Made by a program: the position numbers and the translations under genes. From Stomorhina lunata (lineage: Eukaryota > Arthropoda > Insecta > Diptera > Rhiniidae), in assembly GCA_933228675.1 (NCBI GenBank), contig OW121743.1:94861998-94925997 (forward strand): DNA of 64,000 nucleotides, given 5' to 3'. The notes under the pieces are model-generated. The model saw only the letters and a program-made list of their open reading frames with translations, was not told the origin of the DNA and did no database searches. Positions 13,379 to 25,835 of this stretch are shown piece by piece (the first letter of the stretch is position 1; every line of letters begins with the position of its first letter).

Positions 13379-13831
13379 AATTTAAGCAACACTGACGCCA
13401 ACGCACCAGACACGATTTCGAACGTGTTAAACTTGTATTTGAATAATTCTCGTGATGATTGTTATTGTTGTTGTTGCTGTTGTTATTGTTGTTATTACCG
13501 TTTTGTTGTTGTTGCGATATACAAATTATAGGTGGTCGCTCTGATAATGGTATTGCAACAAAATTTGTTCTAGTTGTTTCACTATTTGTTGTTAGGTTTT
13601 GTTCCAAACGTGTTGCATACAAATCATGCAATTGTCGTTGTTGTTGTTGACGTTGCAACAATTGTGTATCAATATTGATACTATTATTGTTATTGTTGTT
13701 ATTATTATTATTATTGATATTTTCGAGGTTATTGTTGTTACTTGTTAGACTATTGTTGTTATTTGTTGTTGATGTTGTTGTGGAAATGGTTGCAGTCGTA
13801 GTTGTAAGAATAAGTTGGGTGGAAGGTGAAG
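13379..13831 (-). CDS. Internal coding exon of an unidentified Asn/Gln-rich protein
   Basis: A textbook acceptor (pyrimidine tract TTCTTTCTTCTTCTCC, then TTCCAG) ends at 13832 and a consensus donor GTAAGT complements 13373-13378. The exon is 453 nt, phase 1 at both ends; an apparent start Met upstream falls in the intron and is not real. The peptide opens with a Thr/Ser-rich stretch, then an 11-Asn run, a Gln-rich segment (QRQQQQRQ), a more complex segment TNFVAIPLSERPPIICIS, a second Asn region, and a basic Cys-containing end SLTRSKSCLVRWRQCC. Low-complexity Asn/Gln runs are common in fly regulatory and neuronal proteins, but they do not define function; the two complex segments are probably the conserved parts. 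No signal peptide or membrane helix is visible. It splices in frame to 8980-9042, 4.3 kb away. Being symmetric, it could be a cassette exon. Family unknown. Confidence 0.8.
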
Positions 13832-14599
13832 CTGGAAGGAGAAGAAGAAAGAATTTCATGAATATTAAAATATTATTTTAAGTAAATTTCTTTATTATAA
13901 ACATTTTCTTCATTTTAAACATTTTTAATATTTTTGCTACTTTTTGATTTTTTGCATTTGTTTATTTTTCTAAATTGATTTTCTTAAAAAACTTAGAAAA
14001 TACATTTTTATTTGTTTAAAGAAAGTGAGTGTTTTTCCAAAAGTAAATAAATATTTTGTGGTTATAACTAAAAATATTTATGTTTTTCTAATTTATTATT
14101 TGATATGTCTGCCAGTTGTCTAAGTTATAAGATAAAATAAATAAATGAATGGATACCACAAGTAAATATTTTTTCTCTTCAAGTAAATAAAATAATAATA
14201 AAAATTTCCTAACAATAACATACATGTGTCATTTAGAACTGTCAGAGCTTGAGACATCTTATGACAGGTCATGTTTTAGGTAAAATTGGAGAAGAATAAA
14301 AGTTTGCTTTTTGAAATAGATAATTTTGACACTGACACACATTTTTATTGTTCAACTTTTGCTGTCATTAACAACTGTTGCAAAGTGGATTAGGGACAAA
14401 GTGGAATATTAAATCTCAGGAGTTGCTAAATTCAGAAATTTAATAGGTTTAATAGTTTAAAATACTAAGAAATACAGATAAACATTTTTTTTCAAGGTTT
14501 TATATAATTTTTGAAAATTTCCATATGAAACTTTTTGTTGTAAAAATTTTCCAAATTAACTTTATATCAAATTTGTTCATTGAAACAATTTAATTTGTT
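13832..14599. other. Intron, AT-rich unique sequence
   Basis: Upstream of the exon on the minus strand; holds its polypyrimidine tract at about 13832-13855. Otherwise no element or exon is seen. Confidence 0.5.
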
Positions 14600-15105
14600 T
14601 ATATAGAAGCTATGGTCAAATGATGACCGATTGTGACAAAATTTTGCATACTGACTGATATTGTTACAAAACTTCTTTGTACTAAATTTAATGGCCATAG
14701 CTATTATTGTTTATCATTCATTGACATTGAAGTGTATTTCAGGTGGAATTTTGGCTATTTCCGTAAGTGTTTTGTATGGAAGTTCTGGTTATATGTAAAC
14801 CGATTTCAACAAAATTTGATATGATATATGTTAAAAATGCTTATGTAAAACTTTTATATACCAAATTTTATCATCATAGCTATTATAACTTCTCATTTGT
14901 TAGCAAATAAGCGATTAACCTAAGCCAGGTTGTACGAGAGCTAATGTAAACCGATTTTGCCCAATTTTAATACCAAAATTTCCCAAAAAATGAGAAATAT
15001 CTTTGCCAAGTTTCAAAAACACTAGCTACTTTCATTTATCGTGCTTCAACAGTCAGAAAGACAGATATGTAGATAAACAGACAGATAGAAAGACGGACAG
15101 ACAGA
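14600..15105 (-). mobile_element. Family B mini-me-like copy 3, truncated
   Basis: Minus-orientation B text: 'gaagctatggtcaaatga', 'atttccgtaagtgttttg', 'gcttatgtaaaactttta', 'aataagcgattaacctaa', ending with an AGACAGAT/GGACAGACAG tract at about 15056-15104. The head beyond the microsatellite is missing; the 29-bp satellite starts directly after it. Confidence 0.75.
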
Positions 15106-18100
15106 AAAAATTTACTTTTTATGGTAAATTTTTCAAAAATTTACTTTTTATAGTAAATTTTTCAAAATCTTACTTTTTATATTAAATTTTTCAAAAATTT
15201 ACTTTTTATAGTTAATTTTTCAAAAATTTACTTTTTATAGTAAATTTTTCAAAAATTTACTTTTTATAGTAAATTTTTCAAATATTTACTTTTTATAGTA
15301 AATTTTTCAAAAATTTACTTTTTATAGTAAATTTTTCAAAAATTTACTCTTCATAGTAATTTTTTCAAAAATTTACTTTTTATAGGAAATTTTTCAAAAA
15401 TTTAATTTTTATAGGATATTTTTCAAAAATTTTCTTTTTATAGGAAATTTTTCAAAAATTTACTTTTTATAGGAAAATTTTCAAAAATTTACTTTTTATA
15501 GGAAATTTTTCAAAAATTTACTTTTTATAGGAAATTTTTCAAAAATTTACTTTTTATAGGAAATTTTTCAAAAATTTACTTTTCATAGGAAATTTTTCAA
15601 AAATTTACTTTTTATACGAAATTTTTCAAAAATTTACTTTTTATACGAAATTTTTCAAAAATTTACTTTTTATAGAAAATTTTTCAAAAATTTACTTTTT
15701 ATAGGAAATTTTTCAAAAATTTACATTTTATAGTAAATTTTTCAAAAATTTACTTTTATAGAAAATTTTTCAAAAATTTACTTTTTATAGGAAATTTTTC
15801 AAAAATTTACTTTTGATAAGAAATTTTTCAAAAATTTACTTTTTGTATGAAATATTTCAAAAAATTTACTTTTTATAGGAAATTTTTCAAAAATTTACTT
15901 TTTATAGTAAATTTTTCAAAAATTTGCTTTTTATAGTAAATTTTTCAAAAATTTACTTTTTATAGTTAATTTTTCAAAAATTTACTTTTTATAGTAAATT
16001 TTTCAAAAATTTACTTTTTATAGTAAATTTTTCAAAAATTTACTTTTTATAGTAAATTTTTCAAAAATTTACTTTTTATAGTAAATTTTTCAAAAATTTA
16101 CTTTTTATAGTAAATTTTTCAAAAATTTACTTTTTATAGTAAATTTTTCAAAAATTTACTTTTTATAGTAAATTTTTCAAAAATTTACTTTTTATAGTAA
16201 ATTTTTCAAAAATTTACTTTTTATAGTAAATTTTTCAAAAATTTACTTTTTATAGTAAATTTTTCAAAAATTTACTTTTTATAGTTAATTTTTCAAAAAT
16301 TTACTTTTTATAGTAAATTTTTCAAAAATTTACTTTTTATAGTAAATTTTTCAAATATTTACTTTTTATAGTAAATTTTTCAAAAATTTACTTTTTATAG
16401 CAAATTTTTCAAAAATTTACTTTTTATAGTAAATTTTTCAAAAATTTACTTTTTATAGTAAATTTTTCAAAAATTTACTTTTTATAGTAAATTTTTCAAA
16501 AATTTACTTTTTATAGTAAATTTTTCAAAAATTAACTTTTTATAGTAAATTTTTCAAAAATTTACTTTTTATAGTAAATTTTTCAAAAATTTACTTTTTA
16601 TAGTAAATTTTTCAAAAATTTACTTTTTATAGTAAATTTTTCAAAAATTTACTTTTTATAGTAAATTTTTCAAAAATTTACTTTTTATAGTAAATTTTTC
16701 AAAAATTTACTTTTTATAGTAAATTTTTCAAAAATTTACTTTTTATTGTAAATTTTTCAAAAATTTACTTTTTATTGTAAATTTTTCAAAAATTTACTTT
16801 TTATTGTAAATTTTTCAAAAATTTACTTTTTATTGTAAATTTTTCAAAAATTTACTTTTTATAGGAAATTTTTCAAAAATTTACTTTTTATAGGAAATTT
16901 TTCAAAAATTTACTTTTTATAGGAAATTTTTCAAAAATTTACTTTTTATAGGAAATTTTTCAAACATTTACTTTTTATAGGAAATTTTTCAAAAATTTAC
17001 TTTTTATAGGAAATTTTTCAAAAATTTACTTTTTATAGGAAATTTTTCAAAAATTTACTTTTTATTGTAAATTTTTCAAAAATTTACTTTTTATTGTAAA
17101 TTTTTCAAAAATATACTTTTATAGTAAATTTTTCAAAAATTTACTTTTATAGTAAATTTTTCAAAAATTTACTTTTTATAGTAAATTTTTCAAAAATTTA
17201 CTTTTTATAGTAAATTTTTCAAAAATTTACTTTTTATAGTAAATTTTTCAAAAATTTACTTTTTATTGTAAATTTTTCAAAAATTTACTTTTTATTGTAA
17301 ATTTTTCAAAAATTTACTTTTTATTGTAAATTTTTCAAAAATTTACTTTTTATTGTAAATTTTTCAAAAATTTACTTTTTATAGGAAATTTTTCAAAAAT
17401 TTACTTTTTATAGGAAATTTTTCAAAAATTTACTTTTTATAGGAAATTTTTCAAAAATTTACTTTTTATAGGAAATTTTTCAAAAATTTACTTTTTATAG
17501 GAAATTTTTCAAACATTTACTTTTTATAGGAAATTTTTCAAAAATTTACTTTTTATAGGAAATTTTTCAAAAATTTACTTTTTATTGTAAATTTTTCAAA
17601 AATTTACTTTTTATTGTAAATTTTTCAAAAATATACTTTTATAGTAAATTTTTCAAAAATTTACTTTTATAGTAAATTTTTCAAAAATTTACTTTTTATA
17701 GTAAATTTTTCAAAAATTTACTTTTTATAGTAAATTTTTCAAAAATTTACTTTTAATAGTAAATTTTTCAAAAATTTACTTTTTATAGTAAATTTTTCAA
17801 AAATTTACTTTTTATAGTAAATTTTTCAAAAATTTACTTTTTATAGTAAATTTTTCAAAAATTTACTTTTTATAGTAAATTTTTCAAAAATTTACTTTTT
17901 ATAGTAAATTTTTCAAAAATTTACTTTTTATAGGAAATTTTTCAAAAATTTACTTTTTATAGTAAATTTTTCAAAAATTTACTTTTTATAGTAAATTTTT
18001 CAAAAATTTACTTTTTATAGTAAATTTTTCAAAAATTTACTTTTTATAGTAAATTTTTCAAAAATTTACTTTTTATAGTAAATTTTTCAAAAATTTACTT

Positions 18101-19290
18101 TTTATAGTAAATTTTTCAAAAATTTACTTTTTATAGTAAATTTTTCAAAAATTTACTTTTTATAGTAAATTTTTCAAAAATTTACTTTTTATAGTAAATT
18201 TTTCAAAAATTTACTTTTTATAGTAAATTTTTCAAAAATTTACTTTTTATAGTAAATTTTTCAAAAATTTACTTTTTATAGTAAATTTTTCAAAAATTTA
18301 CTTTTTATAGTAAATTTTTCAAAAATTTACTTTTTATAGTAAGTTTTTCAAAAATTTACTTTTTATAGTAAATTTTTCAAAAATTTACTTTTTATAGTAA
18401 ATTTTTCAAAAATTTACTTTTTATAGTAAATTTTTCAAAAATTTACTTTTTATAGTAAATTTTTCAAAAATTTACTTTTTATAGTAAATTTTTCAAAAAT
18501 TTACTTTTTATAGTAAATTTTTCAAAAATTTACTTTTTATAGTAAATTTTTCAAAAATTTACTTTTTATAGGAAATTTTTCAAAAATTTACTTTTTATAG
18601 GAAATTTTTCAAAAATTTACTTTTTATAGGAAATTTTTCAAAAATTTACTTTTTATAGGAAATTTTTCAAAAATTTACTTTTTATAGGAAATTTTTCAAA
18701 AATTTACTTTTTATAGGAAATTTTTCAAAAATTTACTTTTTATAGGAAATTTTTCAAAAATTTACTTTTTATAGGCAGTTTTTCAAAAATTTACTTTTTA
18801 TAGGCAGTTTTTCAAAAATTTACTTTTTATAGGCAGTTTTTCAAAAATTTACTTTTTATAGGCAGTTTTTCAAAAATTTACTTTTTATAGGCAGTTTTTC
18901 AAAAATTTACTTTTTATAGGCAGTTTTTCAAAAATTTACTTTTTATGGGAAATTTTTCAAAAATTTACTTTTTATGGGAAATTTTTCAAAAATTTACTTT
19001 GTATGGGAAATTTTTCAAAAATTTACTTTGTATGGGAAATTTTTCAAAAATTTACTTTGTATGGGAAATTTTTCAAAAATTTACTTTTTATGGGAAATTT
19101 TTCAAAAATTTACTTTTTATGGGAAATTTTTCAAAAATTTACTTTTTATAGGAAATTTTTCAAAAATTTACTTTTTATAGGCAATTTTTCAAAAATTTAC
19201 TTTTTATAGGCAATTTTTCAAAAATTTACTTTTTATAGGAAATTTTTCAAAAATTTACTTTTTATAGGCAATTTTTCAAAAATTTACTTT
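15106..19290 (+). repeat. Large 29-bp satellite array, type V
   Basis: About 144 tandem units, each AAATTTTTCAAAAATTTAC followed by a variable tail TTTTTATAGT. Units are near identical over long stretches. Variant tails are clustered: ATAGG (15.4-15.9 kb, 16.86-17.04, 17.38-17.57, 18.57-18.77), ATTGT (16.74-16.86, 17.04-17.1 and their copies), ATAGGCAG (18.77-18.94) and TATGGG (18.94-19.13). Units of 28 bp with TTTTATAG also occur. The arrangement indicates local unequal exchange. Frames read through it are repeat artefacts. Confidence 0.98.
16741..17690 (+). repeat. About 520-bp higher-order duplication inside the satellite
   Basis: The order of variant units (ATTGT block, ATAGG block with one CAAACATTTA unit, two ATTGT units, AATATACTTTTATAG, CTTTTATAG) occurs twice. 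The rare ATATACTTTT marker lies at 17111 and 17631, 520 bp apart; the CAAACATTTA marker is 549 bp apart, so one unit shifted between copies. Confidence 0.85.
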
Positions 19291-20134
19291 TTTTTCAAAG
19301 AAGGTTTTTACATGATTAAAAAAATAGATTTTTTGTACCACCTTAATCTATTTTCCATCAAAAACTATGCAATTAAAAATATTTTCTTAGATCTCTCTAT
19401 GAATTTACACATATTCCATTATTTCTACATCGTAATCGAAAAGTACACAAAAATGAAAGGTTTTTGTGTTTTAGCTGTTCCAGCTAATATTTATACTACT
19501 TTTTTATAGTCTTTTAATTTTATTTTCACATTTTTTTTGGGACTTTATTGTTATTGTTGTTTTAACACAAAATTTTTACAATTGTCAGTGGTTGTTTGGT
19601 TGTAAAATATGTGGGAGTATATGAATGTATATGAATATGCATGAGTATTGATAGTGGTATTGGTATATTTAGTAAAGTGGTAGTAGTAGTTGTAGTAGTT
19701 TGGCCAAAAGCCAAATAAGTAAACAAAATCGACATTGGCAAAACCACAACAAATGGACGTATGTAAGTTTGGCACAAGGGCGGCTGTATGGTTGTGATAT
19801 ACATAAATTTGGCGGAAAATTCTCAAAAATTTGTTTTTGTTTTTTGGATTTATTTGCATTCATATAAAGAAAAGTCTTTTTTATGATTTTGCAAAAATAA
19901 GAAAAATATGTATGGGAAATTTTGAATATTCATATGTATATGTTTTTTTTTTTTTTTGTTAACATTTGGTTTTTCCATTTTTTGTCATGAATGTGTGTAT
20001 TTTGTTTTACTTTACAAGTTTTACTTCCGTTTACAGTTGTTTGGTTTCACAGGGATTCAGACCAATATTTGACTTCCAAAATTGTATAGCAAAATTTTTA
20101 CAAATATTTAATTCTTAAGCCAATTTTCATTCAT
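19291..20134. other. AT-rich unique sequence, no gene seen
   Basis: Unique spacer between the satellite and the next element. It contains a T14-like run near 19946 and GT/TAG-rich stretches. The overlapping minus-strand frames at 19551-19863 are TAT/ACC-rich and have no splice or family support. Confidence 0.55.
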
Positions 20135-21415
20135 ATATGGGATAATTCTGCGTGACGGACGATACATTTGAACGGATTTTGTTGTACTAGAATTGTCGTT
20201 CTACACTAGATAGCTTTGCATAGATTCCAGAAAATATTAGCCCATCAATTGTGCTATCGAATGACATTTGTTAATTTACATACTTGTTTTGTGTCAAAAA
20301 AAGATATTCGCTTTTAAATTTCTGTGACGGACGCTACAAAAAATGAAAGTGACACATGTTTCTGTAATTTTCATCAAATCGGTCATAGTAATAAAAAAAT
20401 TGTAAATACATTAAAGATAGAGGAAAATCAGAGGATTACAAAACAGCTTTTGAAAAAATATTTTAAAGTTTCCAGTTTCACCAAAAATCCATAAATGAAC
20501 TGTTGCGGACGCTACGTGAAGGACGATACAGGTTTTACTTGAATGTTTTTGATTAGGAAAAAATTCATATATCATATTATTTTTAAGGATTCGTTAAAGA
20601 GTGAAAATAATGGTTTTATTTATTCTCGAATTTCATCTACTTTTTTTTTCATGTTCGAGGTTAAAATGAAATTTTTGGGCAGAATTTAATATTTCACAAA
20701 ACGGCTAAACTCATATATTTATTTAAAGTTTTACACTTTTTGCATCTTAGTTTTCATCCCAAGAATGCTGGGGCTAGTTGCTAGAGTGTCCCAAAATAAA
20801 AAAAAAACAAATTTCAAAATCATCAAATTTGTCCCACTGTATATTTTTTAACACCTAATATCTTAAATTTAATCTGTGGATATAGACAATGTTATTACTT
20901 TATGAATAAGACAGACAAGTGTTCGTAAATTTTGTATTTAATAAATATAATTTTGTAAAAAATATATACTGTGACGGACGCTACACACTTTTCTTTGCAT
21001 ATTATTCGCACTAGTCAAATTAAAAAAACCTTTATTTCTATGACGGACGCTACACACTGTGAGAACTTTTTAATTTACGTTATTTATATCACTCCAATTG
21101 CTTTTGATGGGGTCTTTTACATCTAATTGTATAAAATTAAGCAGACTTTGAGTCCCTATTGAAACTTGATACCTAAATGGATGTTTTTGCGATTTTTGAG
21201 AACTTTTAAAAAACCAACTATTTTAAAAATTGTGTAAAAATTCGAGATGGGTCCAAATGAAAACCTGCCATTCACAAAGAGACCAATCAAAAATTGTATC
21301 CATTATATATTCTCAAGGGTCAATATATGGTAAATTTTTCCATAAGCACAAATACATGATTTTAACAGTTTTAAAATTTTGTCCTTGGTTTTAGGTTTTT
21401 TGGATTTACCCATAT
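20135..21415 (+). mobile_element. GACGGACG-motif element, copy 2
   Basis: Begins ATATGGGATAATTCTGCG and ends GGATTTACCCATAT, a decayed version of the inverted ends of copy 1. Matches copy 1 nearly throughout in the same order ('ctagatagctttgca', 'cggtcatagtaata', 'attgtatccattatatat', 'caatatatggtaaatttt'), with about 110 bp lost. Motifs GTGACGGACGCTACA or variants lie at 20152, 20324, 20514, 20971 and 21041. Non-coding. Confidence 0.75.
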
Positions 21416-21432
21416 GTATATATTAACTTCAG

Positions 21433-21503
21433 GTTCACAAGAAAAAAATGGTCATTTTATTAAATGCTAAGGACGAGGCATTTACCAAAACACTCTGTTC
21501 GAT
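21433..21503 (+). CDS. Candidate 71-nt exon (weak)
   Basis: TATATATTAACTTCAG precedes and GTAAGTG follows a 71-nt stretch that is open in one frame (including NAKDEAFTKTLCS) and closed in the other two. The middle (AAGGACGAGGCATTTACC) is less AT-rich than its surroundings. It begins 17 bp after a mobile element, has no partner exon that I can find on this strand, and such a combination could arise by chance in 64 kb. Confidence 0.22.
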
Positions 21504-22289
21504 GTAAGTGAATTTCCTATAAATAATTGAATAAAATAAAATTAAAAAACTTCAATGCCTTTCTGTCCACTTTTCCTGCCTTATTGTAAAAGGGTTGCAG
21601 TAGAAATATTTTACACAATTATTTATTCACAATTTCCTTTAAATTCAAACAAATTATGTGGGTGTAAAATAAGATTAAAATAATTTAAGTGTTTTTTCTT
21701 TCAATATGACCAAATATTTTTCTAATTTTATACCCAAGCACGTGACAATTGAAACCACAATCATAAAAAAAAGTTAGACCAATGTTGACCGAGAAAAAAA
21801 TAATAATTTATTAGATGCGAATGTCCACAAATATTTATACAAATGAAAAAAAAAAATAGCTTAAAAACTCTGTCTGTGTGAGTAACGACAAAAAAACACA
21901 TGCATGTTTTTATTTGTTTGAAATTTATATTATTTATAAATATTTCGAATTCTACACAATTACGTGTTGTTTATAAAAATAGTTTTATAAGATGTTTGAA
22001 ATTTTTTTTTATTTGAAATTAAAATTTTTTCTTTGCTAAATTTACTTATTTATAATTAGAAAAGTGTTTTTCTAAACACTCTACAATATTTCGGTATATG
22101 TTTTTATTTCGAACATTTCCAATGAGGTGTGTGACTGATGAAACATCAAACATTTTATTTTTGAAACTTAGCAATTAATTTGAAAATTGGAATTTAAGGC
22201 TATCATAAACGAAAGTCTAAGCTTACTAATTATTTAAAATATTAAAGAAACTTTTTCATAAATTTTGTATAAGTATCGCTACCGGAGAA
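21504..22289. other. AT-rich unique sequence, no gene seen
   Basis: No recognised element or exon. Ends where the next satellite array begins. Confidence 0.55.
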
Positions 22290-25200
22290 TAGGTAGAAAA
22301 AAATTTGTATAGAAATAAATTTGTACAGAAAAAAATTTGATATCGAAAATTTTTCTTTAAGAAAAATTTTACACCGAAAATTTTTCTACAGAAAAAAAAA
22401 TTTTGTTGAAAATTTTTCTATAGAAAAAATTTCTTAGCGAATATTTTTCTATAGAAAACATATTTTTCTATAGAAACAAATTTAATATCGATATTTTTTA
22501 TACCGAACATTTTTCTGGAAGTAATTAACATTATCTAAACCAAGTTTTTTATAAAAAAGGTTGTAAGTTCGAGTCGGCCTTAGGTCCATATGATAAATTA
22601 GTTTTTCTATAGAAACATTTTTATGTCGAAAATTTTTCTATAGAAAAAAATTTTTGTCGAAAATTTTTCTATAGAAAAAATTTGTTAACGTTTTTATAAA
22701 AAACATTTTTTACGTAAATTTTTCTACAGAAACATTTTTAAATTAAATTTTTCTATAGAAAAATTTTGAACATAAATTTTTCTATAGACAAAATTTTTTA
22801 ACGCAAATTTTTCTATCGGAAAAAGTTTTTAGCGAAAATTATTGTATAAAAAAAAATTTACGAAAATTTTTCATCGACAATTTTTTATAGAAAAAATTTT
22901 TTAACGAAAATTTTTTTATAGAAAAAATTTTTTAACGAAAATTTTTTTATAAAAAAAAAATTTTAATGTAAATTTTTCTATAAGAAAAATTTTTAACGTA
23001 AATTTTTTTATAAGAAAATTTCAAACGTAAGTTATTCTATAGAAAAAAATTTGTAATGAAAATTTTTCTATCGAAAATAATTTTTAGAAAAAATTTTTCT
23101 ATCAAAAAAAAATTTTAAGGAAAATTTTTTATAGAAAAAATTTTATATCAAAAATTTTTTATAGAAAAAATTTTATATCAAAAATTTTTCTATAGAATAA
23201 ATTTTGTATCGAAAATTTTTTTTTAAAGAAAAAATTTTATGTCGAAAATTTTCTATAGATAAAATTTTATATTAAAAATATTTCTGTAAAAAAATTTGAT
23301 ATTAAAACTTTTCAATAAAAATTTTATATTAAAATTTTTTAATAGAAAAAATTTTATATTGAAAATTTTCTATATAAAAAAATTTAATATCAAAAACTTT
23401 TGTATAGAAAAATTTTATATCTATAATTTTTCTATAAAAAAAAATTGTATATCGACAATTTTTCCGTAGAAAATATATCAATAATATATCAATAATTTGT
23501 CTATAAAAAAAAGTATATTGAAAATTTTTTTTATAGAAAAATGTTTGATATAAAAGTTTTTCTATAAAAAAATTTTCGGCATAAACATTTTCGATATACA
23601 AATATTTATAGAAAAAATTTTCTATAGAAAAAATTTAATATCGAAAATTTTTCAATAGAAATAATTTTATATTGAAAAATTTTCTATAGAAAAAATTTAA
23701 CATTGTAAAGTTTTTCTATGGAAAATATTTTATACTGAAATTTTTTCTATAGAAAAATTTTTATAGTGAAATTTTTTCTATAGAAAAATTTTTTTACTGA
23801 AATTTTTTCTATAGAAAAATTTTTATATTGAAAATTTTTCTATAGAACAAATTTTATATCTGAATTTTTTTTTATAGAAAAAATGTTATATCGAAATTTT
23901 TTCTAAAGAAAAAAATGTATATCGAAATTTTTTCTACAGAAAAAATTTTATATCGAAATTTTTTTCATAGAGAAAATTTTATATCGAAATTTTTTCAAAG
24001 AAAAAATTTCGAAATTTCTTCTATAGAAAAAATTTTATATCGAAAATTTTTCTATAGAAACATTTTATGTCAAAAATCCTTCTATAGAAAAAGTTTCATA
24101 TCGAAAATTTTTCAATAGAAAAATTTTTGTATCGAAAATTATTTTACAGAAAATTTTTATAACGAAAACGTTTTCAATAATTTTTGTATAGAAAAAATTT
24201 CAGATCAAACCTTTTTGTATAAAAAATATTTTAGATCAAAACTTTTTCTAAAGAAAAAATTTTATATTAAACATTTTTCTATAGAAAATTTTTATATCGA
24301 AAACTCTGCTCTGGAAAAATTTTTATATCGAACATTTTTCTATAGAAATTTTTTTATGGTAAAATTTTCGACACGAAAAATTTTCGATATAAAAATGTTT
24401 CTATAGAAAAAGTTTTGTACTGAAAAATTGTCGTATTAAAATTTTTTTATAGAATAATTTTAGATATAAAAATTTTTCTATAGAAAAATTTTCGATATAA
24501 AAATTTCGATAGAAAAATTTTTCTATAGAAACATTTTCAATAGAAAAATTTCCCTATATAAATATTTTCGATAGAATAATTTTTGAAAACTATCGATTAA
24601 GCCGAAAAATTTTTCTAAAGAAAAATTTTCGATATATAAATTTTTCTAAAGAAAAATTTTTGATATATGAATTTTTCTAAAGAAAAATTTTCGATATAAA
24701 AGTTTTCTATAGAAAAATGTTCAATACAAAATTTTTTCTTTAGAAAAATTTTCGATATCAAATTTTTTCTTTAGAAAAATTTTGATATAAAATTTATTCA
24801 ATAGAAGAATTTTCTATACAAAATTTTTTCTATAGAAAAAGTTTGGACATACAATTTTTTCTATTGAAAAATTTTCAATATAAATTTTTTCTATTGAAAA
24901 ATTTTCGATATAAAAATTTTTTATAGAAAAATTTTTGATAGAAATATTTATCGATTAAACGTTTTTCTATAGAAATTTTTTATATAGAAAACTCTGCTCT
25001 AGAAAAATTTTTATACCGAACATTTTTCTATAGAAATTTTTTTTTTATGGGAAAATTTTCGATATAAAAATTTTTTTATAGAAAAATTTTTGTACTGAAT
25101 AATTTTCGATATTAAAATTTTTTTATAGAAAAATTTTCGATATAAAAATTTTTCTATAGAAAAATTTTCGATATAAAAATTTCGATAGAAAAATTTTTCT

Positions 25201-25835
25201 ATAGAAACATTTTTAATAGAAAAATATTCCTATATAAATATTTTCGATAGAATAATTTTTGAAAATTATCGATTAAGCCGAAAAATTTTTCTAAAGAAAA
25301 ATTTTCGATATAAAAGTTTTTCTACAGAACAATTTTCAATACAAACTTTTTTCTTTAGACAAATTTTCGATATCAAAATTTTCCTTTAGAAAAATTTTGA
25401 TATAAAATTTATTTAATAGAAGAATTTTCGATACAAAATTTTTTCTATAGAAAAATTTTAGACATAAAGTTTTTTCTATTAAAAAAAACTTTCAATATAA
25501 ATTATTTTCTATTGAAAAATTTTCGATAGAAATGTTTTTCAATAGATAGAAAAATTTTAGATAGAAAAATTTTTCTATAGAAAAATTTTCGATACAATAT
25601 TTTTTTTTAATATATAAAAATTTTCGATACAAAATTTTTTCTATAGAAAAATTTTCCATATAAAATTTTTTTGTACAGAAAAATTTTGATATAAAATTTA
25701 TTCTATAGAAGAATTTTCGACACAAAGTTTTTTCTGTAGGAAAATTTTCTACATAACATTTTTTCTATTGAAAAATTTTCAATATAAATTTTTTTCTATT
25801 GAAAATTTTTTATATCAACAATTTTTGTATAGAAA
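22290..25835. repeat. Degenerate 30-31-bp satellite array, type III
   Basis: Tandem units combining the palindrome TTTTTCTATAGAAAAA with an AT spacer carrying ATATCGA or CGATATA. Unit length drifts from 28 to 33 bp and divergence is high, so it is older than type V. Blocks differ: spacer TTAACG (22.7-23.1 kb), TTATATCG (23.1-24.2), TTTTCGATATAAAA (24.4-25.8). Around 22545-22600 about 50 bp of non-repeat sequence interrupts it. Confidence 0.92.
24285..25290. repeat. About 680-bp segmental duplication inside the type III array
   Basis: The rare markers ACTCTGCTCT (24303 and 24991) and TATCGATTAAGCCG (24591 and 25267) occur twice in the same order, 688 and 676 bp apart, with matching text between them. 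Confidence 0.8.

Noticed and set aside
13832..13859. ATG and MKFFLLLLP as the start of the Asn-rich protein
   Set aside because: This stretch is a polypyrimidine tract ending TTCCAG; the exon begins after it at 13831.
13459..13881. Poly-Leu plus-strand frames at 13459-13650 and 13675-13881
   Set aside because: Antisense shadows of the Asn/Gln codon runs of the minus-strand exon.
14745..14765. GTAAGTG as a splice donor in 14600-15105
   Set aside because: It is a fixed part of the family B repeat (CCGTAAGTGTTTT), with no open exon before it.
18945..19209. Overlapping 68-codon plus-strand frames with MGNFSKIYF repeats
   Set aside because: Pure 29-bp satellite; the frame exists only where the tail variant TATGGG removes a stop.
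19551..19863. Minus-strand frames up to 102 codons
   Set aside because: Tyr/Thr-rich low-complexity translation with no splice site, domain or complex segment.
22555..22585. AGTTCGAGTCGG as a tRNA or SINE B box
   Set aside because: No A box at the right distance, no cloverleaf, and only one copy seen.
23329..25725. Frames with FYIENF/FYRKF repeats in satellite types III, IV and VII
   Set aside because: Simple translations of degenerate 31-bp repeats; unit-length periodic peptides without coding evidence.
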